In this document: in pieces, positions 26,300-35,395 of the stretch
How the letters are laid out: every line of letters starts with the position of its first letter
Numbering within the stretch: position 1 is the first letter of the stretch
Source: Oleiagrimonas sp963817755
GTDB lineage: Bacteria > Pseudomonadota > Gammaproteobacteria > Xanthomonadales > Rhodanobacteraceae
Assembly (NCBI GenBank): GCA_963817755.1
Contig: CAWFPB010000002.1
Location: 124,001-188,000, forward strand
Reading direction: 5' to 3'
Length of the DNA stretch: 64,000 bases
Made by a program: the position numbers and the translations under genes
The notes under the pieces: generated by a model
Database searches by the model: none
What the model saw: the letters and a program-made list of their open reading frames with translations, nothing else
What the model was told of the DNA's origin: nothing

Positions 26300-27867
26300 A
26301 AATGAAACCTGTAGTGCGTGTCGCACTGGCCGTGACCGGGTTGGCCCTGGTCCTGGCCGGGCAGCACTTTTTCAAGCATGACAAAACCGATCCGGCGAAT
26401 GCGTCGACGAGTGCGACCCCGGCTCGGCCGGTCGTGGTGAAGGCCGTACCGCAGACTTGGAAGTTTGGCAGGCTGACCTTCAAACCGTGCGAACTGACCC
26501 GTCCGGGCACCGGCGCGCGGGCGCAGGCCTGGTGCTCGCCGTTCAAGGTGCCGGAGAATCGCGCCGATCCGTCCGGACGCACGATCGGCCTGAAGCTGGC
26601 CATGGTCCGCAGCGATGCGGCCGTCCCCGATCCGGATGTCGTGGTGTTCCTGGTGGGCGGTCCCGGCCAGGCGGCCACCCGTGAATACGTCATGACCTCC
26701 CGCTACTTCCAGGGCATCCGCAAGCATCACGACATCCTGCTGCTGGACCAGCGTGGCACCGGCGACTCCAACCCGCTGACCTGTCCGCAGACCGAAAAGA
26801 CGGTCGACAAGAAGATCGACTACAGCCAGGACCCCCAGGCCATGCAGGCCTACCTGGCCAAGTGCCTGGCCGAGGTGGAGAAGAAGGCCGACCCGCGCTT
26901 CTATACCACCACCGACGCAGTGGCGGACCTGGAGGCCGTACGACAGGCCATCGGTGCGCCGAAGTTCGATCTGCTGGGCGTGTCCTACGGCACGCGCATG
27001 GCGCAGCAGTACGCCATGCGCCACCCCGATGCGGTGCGCAGCATCGTGCTCGATTCGGCGGTGCCCAACACGGTTGCCCTGGGACAGAACACCGGCGTGC
27101 ACCTGGACCAGGCGCTGCGCAAGGACTTTGCCATGTGCACGGCCGACAAGGCCTGCGCGAAGCGATTCGGCGACCCGTGGCAAACCCTGCTCAAGCTGCG
27201 CGAACAACTGCGCAAGAATCCGCACGAAGTGACGGTGCGCGATCCGCGTACCTACAAGCCGGTCCAGCACATGTTCAACGTCAAGTCGCTGGTCATGGTG
27301 GTGCGCATGTTCGCCTATTCGCCGCACACCATCGCACTGCTGCCGCTGAGCATCGACGCCGCGGCCAAGGGCGACCCCGGTCCACTGCTGGGCCAGGAAA
27401 GCCTGCTCAGTGGTGACCTGGGCAGCGACATCAATTCCGGCATGGGGATGAGCGTGACCTGCAGCGAGGACGCCGACCTGATCCACGAGCGGCCGCAGGA
27501 CAAGGGCACCCTGTTGGGCAACCTGTTCATCCGCCAGCTCAAGGCCGAATGCGCCATCTGGCCGCACGGCAAGCGTCCGGCCGACTTCCACCAGCCGCTG
27601 ACCGGGAGCATCCCGACCCTGGTGCTGTCGGGCCAGCTCGATCCGGTCACGCCGCCGGCCTGGGGAAAGCAGATCGTTTCGCACCTGTCCAACGCGCGGC
27701 AGATCGTGCTGGCCGGGCAGGGCCATTCGGAATTCGCCCAGGGCTGCATGCCCAAGGTAGTACGGCGATTCATCGACCATCCGGATCCGGAAAAGCTCGA
27801 TGCCCGCTGCCTGAAGCGGCTCAAGCCCATTCCCGCCTACGTCAATTTCAACGGAGCCACGCCATGA
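26296..27867 (+). CDS. Exported alpha/beta hydrolase, S33/TAP-like peptidase
   Basis: The 523-residue product has an N-terminal signal or anchor (VVRVALAVTGLALVLAGQHFF) and an alpha/beta hydrolase fold: oxyanion-region FLVGGPGQAA, LLLDQRGTGDS, nucleophile elbow GVSYGT (Ser230), Asp449 in GQLDPVTPP and His477 in GQGHSEF. A TAP-like C-terminal region (GCMPKVVRRFIDHPDPEKLD) follows. The family removes N-terminal residues or short peptides from peptide substrates. The GTG overlaps the regulator stop; an ATG at 26302 is an alternative. Coupling to NatA/NatB-like genes suggests peptide or envelope-stress handling. Confidence 0.8.
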   Translation: MKMKPVVRVALAVTGLALVLAGQHFFKHDKTDPANASTSATPARPVVVKAVPQTWKFGRLTFKPCELTRPGTGARAQAWCSPFKVPENRADPSGRTIGLKLAMVRSDAAVPDPDVVVFLVGGPGQAATREYVMTSRYFQGIRKHHDILLLDQRGTGDSNPLTCPQTEKTVDKKIDYSQDPQAMQAYLAKCLAEVEKKADPRFYTTTDAVADLEAVRQAIGAPKFDLLGVSYGTRMAQQYAMRHPDAVRSIVLDSAVPNTVALGQNTGVHLDQALRKDFAMCTADKACAKRFGDPWQTLLKLREQLRKNPHEVTVRDPRTYKPVQHMFNVKSLVMVVRMFAYSPHTIALLPLSIDAAAKGDPGPLLGQESLLSGDLGSDINSGMGMSVTCSEDADLIHERPQDKGTLLGNLFIRQLKAECAIWPHGKRPADFHQPLTGSIPTLVLSGQLDPVTPPAWGKQIVSHLSNARQIVLAGQGHSEFAQGCMPKVVRRFIDHPDPEKLDARCLKRLKPIPAYVNFNGATP

Positions 27868-28598
27868 TCGAGGTTCGCGACCTGCACAAGGCCTTCGGCG
27901 AGGTCCAGGCTGTCGACGGCGTGACCTTCAGCGCGCGCGACGGCGAGATCACCGGCCTGCTGGGCCCCAATGGTGCCGGAAAGACCACCACGCTGCGCAT
28001 GCTCTACACGCTGATGAAACCGGACCGCGGCCAGGTGCTGGTGGACGGCATCGACGCCGCCGCCGACCCGGTCGCGGTGCGCCGGCGCCTGGGCGTGCTG
28101 CCCGACGCGCACGGCCTGTACAAGCGCCTGACCGCACGCGAGAACATCGACTACTTCGGCCGCCTTCAAGGCATGGACAAGGCCGCCATCGCGCAAAGCC
28201 GCGAGAAGCTGATCCAGGCGCTGGGCATGGCCGACTTCGCGGATCGTCGAACCGAAGGCTTCTCGCAGGGCCAGCGGATCAAGACCGCGATCGCCCGCGC
28301 CCTGGTGCATGGACCTGACCATGTGATCCTGGACGAGCCGACCAACGGCCTGGACGTGATGGCCACGCGCGCCATGCGCACGTTCATGCGCGACCTGCGT
28401 GACGCGGGCAAGTGCGTGCTGTTCTCCAGCCACATCATGCAGGAGGTGGCCGCCCTGTGCGACCGCATCGTGGTGATCGCGCACGGCCGGGTGGCGGCCG
28501 ACGCCAGCCCGGACCAGCTGCGCGAGCAGACCGGGGAGGCCAACCTGGAGGAAGCCTTCGTGAAGATCATCGGCAGCGAGGAGGGCCTGTCCGCATGA
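27864..28598 (+). CDS. natA: ABC transporter ATP-binding protein (NatA-like)
   Basis: The 244-residue ATPase has Walker A GPNGAGKTT (34-42), a variant signature FSQGQR in place of LSGGQ, Walker B HVILDEPTNGLD and an H-loop serving SSHIMQEV. The closing NLEEAFVKIIG is typical of NatA-type ATPases that pair with NatB permeases. It is coupled by four-base overlaps to the peptidase gene upstream and the permease gene downstream. Confidence 0.88.
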   Translation: MIEVRDLHKAFGEVQAVDGVTFSARDGEITGLLGPNGAGKTTTLRMLYTLMKPDRGQVLVDGIDAAADPVAVRRRLGVLPDAHGLYKRLTARENIDYFGRLQGMDKAAIAQSREKLIQALGMADFADRRTEGFSQGQRIKTAIARALVHGPDHVILDEPTNGLDVMATRAMRTFMRDLRDAGKCVLFSSHIMQEVAALCDRIVVIAHGRVAADASPDQLREQTGEANLEEAFVKIIGSEEGLSA

Positions 28599-29770
28599 AA
28601 TCCGTACTGACTGTATTCGTCAAGGAAGTGCGCGAGAACCTGCGCGACCGGCGCACCATCACCAGCGCCCTGATCATGGGGCCGCTGCTCGGGCCGTTCC
28701 TGTTCGTGATGCTGATGAACGTGATCATCAACAAGCAGCTGGACAAGGCCGAAAAACCGCTCAAGGTACCGGTAATCGGCGCCCAGCGTGCCCCCAACCT
28801 GGTGCACGCGCTGGAGCAGTACGGGCTGGTCGCCGAGCCGCCGATCCAGCATCCGGAGGCGGCGGTGCAGCAGCAGCTGGCCGACGTGGTGCTGCGCATC
28901 CCGGCCAGCTATCCCAAGGCCTGGGAAAAGGGCGAGCCGGCGCAGGTCGAGGTGATCTACGACGACTCGCAGCGCGACACCAGCACCTCGGTCAAGCGCC
29001 TCAAGAGCATGCTCGAGACCTACGACCGCACCCAGGGCGCCATCCGGCTGTTGGCGCGCGGTTTGTCGCCGACCACCGCCACGCCGATCGTGGTGTCCTC
29101 GCGCGACCAATCCACGCCGCAGTCGCGCGCTGGGCAGCTGTTCGCCTTCATGCCGTATTTCTTCGTCATCGGCGTGTTCATCGGCGGCATGTATCTGGCC
29201 ATCGACCTGACCGCGGGCGAGCGCGAGCGCAAGTCGCTGGAACCGCTGTTCGTCAATCCGGTGCCACGCTGGAAGGTGCTGCTGGGCAAGCTGGGGGCGA
29301 CCGCGGCGTTCGCCACCGCCAGCCTGATCCTGAGCGTGATCGCCTTCGGCATCGCCGGACACGTGCTGCCGACCGAGAAACTGGGCATGTCGCTGGACCT
29401 GGGGCCGTCCTTCGGCGGCACGGTGCTGCTGCTGATGCTGCCGCTGGCGGCGCTGTTCGCGGCGCTGCAGACACTGGTGTCGGCCTTCGCCAAGAGCTAC
29501 CGCGAGGCGCAGACCTACCTGTCGATCCTGATGCTGCTGCCGATGCTGCCGTCGATGATCCTGAGCTTTTTGCCGATCAAGGCGGTCAACTGGATGTACG
29601 CGGTGCCGCTGCTGGGTCAGCAGCTGGGCATTACTGCCCTGCTGCGAGGCGGTTCGGTGAGCGCGATCCAGGTGGTCCTGATCATGCTCAGCGGGTTCGT
29701 GGCCGCGGCGATCGCGGTGCTGGTGACGATTCGCGTATACGCCTCCGAGCGCCTGGCCATCTCGGCGTAG
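28595..29770 (+). CDS. natB: ABC transporter permease (NatB-like)
   Basis: The 391-residue permease has one N-terminal helix (LIMGPLLGPFLFVMLMNVII), a large extracytoplasmic domain of about 130 residues, then the conserved YFFVIGVFIGGMYLAIDLTAGERERKSLEPLFVNP block and five or six C-terminal helices. NatAB exporters move Na+ or drugs in Bacillus, but related pairs export peptides or unknown compounds, so the substrate is open. It is the last gene of the five-gene module and is followed by a hairpin. Confidence 0.85.
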   Translation: MKSVLTVFVKEVRENLRDRRTITSALIMGPLLGPFLFVMLMNVIINKQLDKAEKPLKVPVIGAQRAPNLVHALEQYGLVAEPPIQHPEAAVQQQLADVVLRIPASYPKAWEKGEPAQVEVIYDDSQRDTSTSVKRLKSMLETYDRTQGAIRLLARGLSPTTATPIVVSSRDQSTPQSRAGQLFAFMPYFFVIGVFIGGMYLAIDLTAGERERKSLEPLFVNPVPRWKVLLGKLGATAAFATASLILSVIAFGIAGHVLPTEKLGMSLDLGPSFGGTVLLLMLPLAALFAALQTLVSAFAKSYREAQTYLSILMLLPMLPSMILSFLPIKAVNWMYAVPLLGQQLGITALLRGGSVSAIQVVLIMLSGFVAAAIAVLVTIRVYASERLAISA

Positions 29771-29782
29771 GCGCACACTGGT

Positions 29783-29816
29783 GAGCGGCCGGCCCCGGCA
29801 ACGGGCCGGCCGGCTC
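29783..29816. terminator. Shared terminator hairpin between natB-like gene and putA
   Basis: GGCCGGCCC and GGGCCGGCC arms, extended by GAGC/GGCTC with one bulge, form a strong GC-rich hairpin between two convergent genes. It overlaps the putA stop codon by two bases. Confidence 0.55.
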
Positions 29817-32800
29817 AGACGGCGTCCATCGAAAGCAGGCTCGCATTGCCACCGGACGCCGTGGTGTTGATGCTCAGTGCCTGCTCACTGACCAGTCGCT
29901 CGAGCGGGATGTCGTGTTCCCCCGGCTGCAGGGCAAGTACGGGCACGATCGCGCCCACGCGTCTTGCCATCACCTGCAGGAGTGCCAGGCGTTCATCGCG
30001 ATCGCCGTGATGAAGGACCATTTCGATGCCCGTGACCGAATCCGGCGAATCGTCGGTCAGGCGGACCCGCTCGCGGACCTTGCGGGGAAGTTTCCGGAGC
30101 AGGGCGGCGTGTGCCGCAGGCCAAACCGCCCGGCCGCCCACCGCGCAGATGGCGGCCAGCTGGACCAGCAGCTCATCGGGGTGGTTCGCCACGCACAGTG
30201 CGGGCGAGCGCGCGTGGGTCGAATAGACGTTGCGTTCGCCGGTCGGGCCGTCCAGTTCAGTGGCCAACGGCCCTGGTGCGAGGCGGGCAAAGCGTTCGCA
30301 GCAGGACGCCAGGGCCGTCCTTCTGTGCTGCGTGGCCCACCGGCGCAGGGCTCGCAGCGCACGGTCATGGGACGCCGGGTCCATGGCGTCATCGCAACCT
30401 GCAATGGCGGCCCGGGGCGCGGCGTCGGGCCGCGCCGAGAGCAGCCGGAAAAGATACAGCGGGCCACCGGCCTTGGGGCCGGTTCCGGAAAGGCCGCGGC
30501 CACCGAAGGGCTGCACGCCGACGACCGCGCCGACCATGTTGCGGTTGACGTACAGGTTGCCCACGTCCGAACGTGCAATGACCTGCTCCAGGGTCGAGTC
30601 GATGCGGCTGTGCAGACCCAGGGTCAGCCCGTAGCCGAGGTGGCGGATGGCGTCGAGCAGGCGCGGCAGGTCGTTGCGCCGATAGCGCAGCACATGCAGG
30701 ACGGGGCCGAAGACCTCGCGACCCAGTTCCTCGACGTGATCGATCTCGATCAGCGTGGGTGGCACGAAGGTTCCATGTTCCAGGCCGGATGTCGCATTCG
30801 GGGTATCGACCTGGTGGATCGACCGGCCATGAGCTCGCATGCGTTCGATGTGGCGGTTGATGGCATCGCGTGCATCGGCGTCGATCACCGGCCCCACATC
30901 GATATCCAGCCGGCCGGGATCGCCGACCCGGCATTCGGCCATGGCGCCCCGGATCATGGCAAGGACACGGTCGGCCGTTTCTTCCTGCAGGCACAACAGG
31001 CGAAGCGCCGAGCAGCGCTGGCCGGCGCTGTCGAAGGCCGAGGTGATGACGTCCGCGACCACCTGTTCGGGGAGCGCGGAGGCGTCCACCAGCATGGCGT
31101 TCTGGCCGCCGGTCTCGGCGATCAGGGTGATCGGTCGGCCGGCGGCATCGAGCCGGTCCGCCGTGTTTTTCTGCAGCAAGCGGGCCACTTCGGTGGAGCC
31201 GGTGAACATCACACCCAGGATTCTCGGGTCGGCGACCAGGCGTGCGCCGACCGTGTCTCCGCGGCCCGGAAGCAGTTGCAGCGCAGGCCGTGGGATGCCG
31301 GCCTGGTACAGCCGGCGGACCACGTGGGCGGCCACCAGCGGGGTCTGTTCAGCGGGCTTGGCCAGCACCGGATTGCCGGCCGCCAGAGCTGCCGCGACCT
31401 GGCCGGTGAAGATCGCCAGTGGGAAATTCCACGGGCTGATGCAGGCCACCGGACCGAGCGGGCGGCATGTGTCCGTGTTGAAACCGTTACGGACCAGGGC
31501 GGCGTAATAGCGCAGGAAATCGACCGCCTCGCGGACTTCGTCCACGGCATTGGCGGCGGTCTTGCCGGCCTCACGCTGGAGCAGGCCGATCAAATGGGGC
31601 ATGTCCTGCTCGAGAAGGTCCGAGGCCGCATCCAGCGTCTGCGCGCGCACGCGTGGCGGGGTCTGCCCCCATGCCATGCCGTCCGCCGTGGCTGCAGCCA
31701 GCGCCACATCCACGTCTCGCGGCGTGGCTTCCTGCACGTGGCCGACGCGGTCGCGGTGGTCGGCCGGGTTGCTGACCAGTCGGGTGGGTCCGGAGAGGAA
31801 CCCGTCGGCAAGCATGGGGGCCGCCATCCAGGCGGATCCGCGCAGGGCCTGGAGCTGTTCGGACAGACGGGTCAGGACCGCTTCATCGGCCAGGTCCAGC
31901 CCCCGCGACGGAACCCGCTGCGTTCCATACAGTTTTTCCGGCAGCGGAATGGAGGGGTGGGCAAGTCCCGCGCGACCGGTGGCGCGTGCACGTTCCAGCA
32001 CGCGGGCCACCGGATCGGCCACCAGCGCCTCGAGCGGTACCGAAGGGTCGGAGACGTGGTTGATGAAGGACGTGTTGGCGCCGTTTTCCAGCAGCCTGCG
32101 CACCAGGTAGGGCAAGAGTGTTTCGTGATCGCCCACGGGCGCGTAGATGCGACAGGGCCGGCGCAGACGGTCTGCCGCGTCCGATGCCAGAAGCGGCTCG
32201 TAGAGTGCCTCGCCCATGCCGTACAGGCACTGGAACTCGTACTCCGGGGCGGTGTGGGCGGCAGCGGCGAGCTCGCCGATCGCGGCCACGGTATGGGCAT
32301 TGTGGGTAGCGAACTGGGGATACACCCGCGATGCGCCATCGAGCAACCGGCGTGCACAGGCCAGGTAGCTGACATCGGTATGCTCCTTGCACGTGAACAC
32401 CGGGTAGTCGGAAAGGCCCAGTACCTGCGCGCGCTTGATCTCGCTGTCCCAGTAGGCGCCCTTGACCAGCCGCACCATGAGCCGGCGATCACTGCGCGTG
32501 GCCAGGTCGAGCAGGTAATCGATCACCCGCAGGCTGCGTTTCTGGTAGGCCTGCACCACGAAGCCGAGTCCGTCCCATCCGGCCAGTTGCGGCTCGAAAC
32601 ACAGCTTCTCGAGCAGTTCCAGCGAAAGTTCCAGACGGTCCGACTCCTCGGCATCGATGGTGAGGCCGATGTCGTGCTGGCAGGCCAGCAGGCACAGCTC
32701 GCGCAAGGCCGGATACAGTTCGGACATGACGCGCTGGTGTTGCGCGCGCTGGTAACGTGGATGCAGTGCCGACAGCTTGATCGACACGCCCGGTCCGGCG

Positions 32801-33582
32801 TACACGCCGGCCCCCGCGGAAACCCGACCGATGGCGCGAATGGCGCCGGCGTAGGCGTGGCGGTAACGGGCCGCATCCAGGGCGGTCATCGCCGCCTCGC
32901 CGAGCATGTCGTAGGAATGGCCGAACCCGGCAGCTTCCCGGGTGCGCGCACCTTCCAGGGCCTCGTCGATGGTCCGCCCGGCAATGAACTGTTCGCCCAT
33001 GGTGCGCATGGCCAGATCCATGGCCTTGCCGATGACGGCCTGGCTGCAGCGTCCCAACACGCGCTGCAGGACACGCGAAAGGCGCCGTTCGTCCGGATCG
33101 GGAAGCACCCGTCCGGTCAGCCACAACCCCCAACTGGCCGCATGCACGAACAGCGGCTGCCGGTGCCGGCCACGCGCCAGCCAGCGGCCACGGCGCAGCG
33201 TGTCGCGGATCAGGGCATGGCGGGTGGTCGCGTCCGGGATGCGCAGCAGGGCCTCGGCCAGGCACATCAGGGCGACCCCTTCCTCGGTGGACAGGGAAAA
33301 GGCACGCAGGAAATCCCGGGTCAGGCCGCGCATGCCGGGCGGGCCGGGCCGCGCGCGCAGGCTGCGGGCCAGGCGCAATGCACCGGCGCGGGAGCGTGCG
33401 GCCATGTCCGGGTCCATTCGCGCGTGTTCCAGCATGCCGGCCAGCGCTTCGGGCTCCGGGAGGCGAGTCACCGAGGTAATCGCATCGAGCAGGGAATGGC
33501 GATCCTGCGCCAGCGGGGTGAAACGACCCTGGTCGGGGTTCCCTGCGACCAGCGAATCATAGCGGGGCGGTGAATAGTTCAT
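29815..33582 (-). CDS. putA: PutA, bifunctional proline dehydrogenase / P5C dehydrogenase
   Basis: The 1255-residue enzyme oxidises proline to glutamate. It lacks the N-terminal ribbon-helix-helix of autoregulatory PutA. The helical arm (residues 30-170) is followed by the FAD-binding PRODH barrel (GPGVSIKLSALHPRYQ, RLMVRLVKGAYWDSEIKRAQ, ATHNAHTV). The aldehyde dehydrogenase domain has CISPWNFPLAIFTGQ, FTGSTEVARLLQ, ETGGQNAML and catalytic Cys in SAGQRCSALR. A C-terminal domain of about 200 residues is present, so it is a type B PutA. The stop region overlaps a terminator shared with the natB-like gene. Confidence 0.96.
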   Translation of the reverse strand: MNYSPPRYDSLVAGNPDQGRFTPLAQDRHSLLDAITSVTRLPEPEALAGMLEHARMDPDMAARSRAGALRLARSLRARPGPPGMRGLTRDFLRAFSLSTEEGVALMCLAEALLRIPDATTRHALIRDTLRRGRWLARGRHRQPLFVHAASWGLWLTGRVLPDPDERRLSRVLQRVLGRCSQAVIGKAMDLAMRTMGEQFIAGRTIDEALEGARTREAAGFGHSYDMLGEAAMTALDAARYRHAYAGAIRAIGRVSAGAGVYAGPGVSIKLSALHPRYQRAQHQRVMSELYPALRELCLLACQHDIGLTIDAEESDRLELSLELLEKLCFEPQLAGWDGLGFVVQAYQKRSLRVIDYLLDLATRSDRRLMVRLVKGAYWDSEIKRAQVLGLSDYPVFTCKEHTDVSYLACARRLLDGASRVYPQFATHNAHTVAAIGELAAAAHTAPEYEFQCLYGMGEALYEPLLASDAADRLRRPCRIYAPVGDHETLLPYLVRRLLENGANTSFINHVSDPSVPLEALVADPVARVLERARATGRAGLAHPSIPLPEKLYGTQRVPSRGLDLADEAVLTRLSEQLQALRGSAWMAAPMLADGFLSGPTRLVSNPADHRDRVGHVQEATPRDVDVALAAATADGMAWGQTPPRVRAQTLDAASDLLEQDMPHLIGLLQREAGKTAANAVDEVREAVDFLRYYAALVRNGFNTDTCRPLGPVACISPWNFPLAIFTGQVAAALAAGNPVLAKPAEQTPLVAAHVVRRLYQAGIPRPALQLLPGRGDTVGARLVADPRILGVMFTGSTEVARLLQKNTADRLDAAGRPITLIAETGGQNAMLVDASALPEQVVADVITSAFDSAGQRCSALRLLCLQEETADRVLAMIRGAMAECRVGDPGRLDIDVGPVIDADARDAINRHIERMRAHGRSIHQVDTPNATSGLEHGTFVPPTLIEIDHVEELGREVFGPVLHVLRYRRNDLPRLLDAIRHLGYGLTLGLHSRIDSTLEQVIARSDVGNLYVNRNMVGAVVGVQPFGGRGLSGTGPKAGGPLYLFRLLSARPDAAPRAAIAGCDDAMDPASHDRALRALRRWATQHRRTALASCCERFARLAPGPLATELDGPTGERNVYSTHARSPALCVANHPDELLVQLAAICAVGGRAVWPAAHAALLRKLPRKVRERVRLTDDSPDSVTGIEMVLHHGDRDERLALLQVMARRVGAIVPVLALQPGEHDIPLERLVSEQALSINTTASGGNASLLSMDAV

Positions 33583-33726
33583 GACGGGCCATGGTCCGGT
33601 GCCGGATCCGTCGAGCAGACGTTCCGGCGGGCGGGAATGGGCGCCCGTACCGATCGTGGTTGCCGGAAGCGGGCGTCGACGGAATGCAAAGCGGGTCGCG
33701 TGCGGCGCGATCCCGGGGGGCTGCGC

Positions 33727-34776
33727 TCAGGCGGCCCCACGCAGGTCCTTGCGTTGATGCTCCGCGCGAGTGAATCGGAACAGGTCCTTCGGGTCTTCGC
33801 TGGACGGCACAAGCTCGATGGTTTCGCCCAGTCCGCGGCGCTCGCACTCGGACAGCACGAAACGCAGGGCGGAAAAGTCCTCCAGCGCGAACCCGACCGA
33901 ATCGAACACCGTCACCTGGTCGCGTTGCTGGCGCCCGGCCTCGTTCCCGGCGAGCACGCGCCAGAGATCGACCACCGGGAAGTCCTCGGGCATCTGCTGG
34001 ATATCGCCCTCGATGCGGGTCTGCGGCGCGAACTCGACGAACACGCGTGCGTTGCGCAGGATGTCGGCGTGCAGTTCGGTCTTGCCCGGGCAGTCGCCGC
34101 CCACGGCGTTGATGTGCATGCCCGGCTCGATCATGTCGGGCGTGAGGATGGTGGCCAGGGCCTTGTCCGCCGTGACCGTGGTGACGATGTCGGCGCCGCG
34201 CACCGCATCGGTTGCCGATTCGGCCTTGCGCACGCGCAGTTCCGGGTAGGCCGACAGGTTGCGTACCAGCTTCGCCGTGGCCCGGGGATCGACGTCGTAG
34301 ACGGCGATTTCCTCGATGCCCAGGTGCGCATGAAAGGCCAGCGCCTGGAATTCGCTCTGCGCGCCGTTGCCGATCAACGCCATGCGCCGGGCATCGGGTC
34401 GGGCCAGCGCCCGAGCCGCCATCAGCGAAGTGGCGCAGGTACGCAGCGCCGTGGTCAGGGTCAGCTCCGACAGCAGCAGCGGATAGCCCGTTTCCACATC
34501 GGCCAGAACGCCGAATGCCATGACCGTCTGCATGCCGCGGGCCGGATTGGAGGGGTGGCCGTTGACGTACTTGAAGGTGAAGGTCCGGTCATCCGCCACC
34601 GGCATCAGCTCGATCACGCCGACATCGGAATGGCAGGCCAGGCGTGCCGACTTGTCAAAATCCTCCCAACGCAGGAAATCGTCACGGATGGTGTCGGCCA
34701 GGGCACCGATGAAGCGCTCTGCGCCCATCGATTGCACCAGTTGGGACATGGTCTGGACATCGACAAAACGGGTCAT
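33727..34776 (-). CDS. Ornithine cyclodeaminase
   Basis: The 349-residue enzyme converts L-ornithine to L-proline and ammonia with bound NAD. Family features are the substrate-binding KYVNGHPSNPARGMQTVMAFGVL, LTTALRTCATSLMAARAL, the Rossmann GNGAQSEFQALAFHAHLGI and AVGGDCPGKTELHADIL with the catalytic Asp region. The ATG at 34776 follows an AAGGAG ribosome site; an upstream in-frame ATG has none. Next to putA it gives an ornithine-proline-glutamate route. It is divergent from an Lrp/AsnC gene, which probably regulates it. Confidence 0.88.
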   Translation of the reverse strand: MTRFVDVQTMSQLVQSMGAERFIGALADTIRDDFLRWEDFDKSARLACHSDVGVIELMPVADDRTFTFKYVNGHPSNPARGMQTVMAFGVLADVETGYPLLLSELTLTTALRTCATSLMAARALARPDARRMALIGNGAQSEFQALAFHAHLGIEEIAVYDVDPRATAKLVRNLSAYPELRVRKAESATDAVRGADIVTTVTADKALATILTPDMIEPGMHINAVGGDCPGKTELHADILRNARVFVEFAPQTRIEGDIQQMPEDFPVVDLWRVLAGNEAGRQQRDQVTVFDSVGFALEDFSALRFVLSECERRGLGETIELVPSSEDPKDLFRFTRAEHQRKDLRGAA

Positions 34777-34869
34777 GGCAACACTCCTTCGGTTCGCAGG
34801 TCGGGAACGGCCGCAGCCGTGGTTGTCCTGCATTTTCCGGTGTGCGCCCGACTAGGCGGAACGCCAAGG

Positions 34870-34922
34870 AATGTTCAGAAAGTATGCTTAAATGATCAAA
34901 ATGATTACGTAAAGGTAGCAAT
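34870..34922. promoter_or_regulatory. AT-rich divergent regulatory region of ocd and lrp-like gene
   Basis: A locally A/T-rich stretch in a GC-rich surround holds two direct repeats AAATGAT (34890-34896 and 34899-34905) just before the Lrp-like ATG. Lrp/AsnC proteins bind such A/T-rich divergent regions, so this is the likely operator and promoter area (inference). Confidence 0.4.
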
Positions 34923-35360
34923 ATGTCAGGCATCCGGCTGGATGATACCGATCGCGAGCTGATTGCCCTGCTGCGCGAGAATGCGCGCACGCCGGTCGTG
35001 GCACTGGCGAAGAAACTGCGCGTGGCCCGCGCCACGGTGCAGAACCGCATGGCGCGCCTGGAGAACAGTGGCGTGATCACCGGCTTCACGGTGAAGCTGC
35101 GTCCCGGCGCCGAAGTCCACCGGATCCGCGCCATCATGAGCATCGAGGTCGAGGGCAACGGCGCCGATGCAGTGCGACGCAAGCTGACCGGTTATCCCAA
35201 CGTGGTCACCCTGCACAGCACCAACGGCCGCTGGGACCTGATCGCCGAGTTGCGAGCCGAATCCCTGGAGGCGTTCGACAAGGTGCTCAATGCCATCCGC
35301 CTGACCGACGGCATCGCCACGACCGAGACCAGTATCCTGCTGTCGACCTTCAAGCTCTAG
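34923..35360 (+). CDS. Lrp/AsnC family transcriptional regulator
   Basis: The 145-residue regulator has an N-terminal winged HTH (LDDTDRELIALLRENARTPVVALAKKLRVARATVQNRMARLENSGVI) and a C-terminal RAM ligand domain (VTLHSTNGRWDLIAELRAESLEAFDKVL). It is somewhat short but complete. It is transcribed away from ornithine cyclodeaminase and putA, so control of ornithine or proline catabolism is likely, with an amino acid effector. Confidence 0.92.
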   Translation: MSGIRLDDTDRELIALLRENARTPVVALAKKLRVARATVQNRMARLENSGVITGFTVKLRPGAEVHRIRAIMSIEVEGNGADAVRRKLTGYPNVVTLHSTNGRWDLIAELRAESLEAFDKVLNAIRLTDGIATTETSILLSTFKL

Positions 35361-35395
35361 GCCAACGGGGTTCGCAAGCGCGAAAAGCGGATCGA

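Noticed and set aside
29914..33573. 1219-codon open frame on the plus strand opposite putA
   Set aside because: It is a mirror of the GC-rich putA coding strand, with His/Arg/Gln/Gly-heavy composition and no domain. PutA is fully supported on the minus strand.
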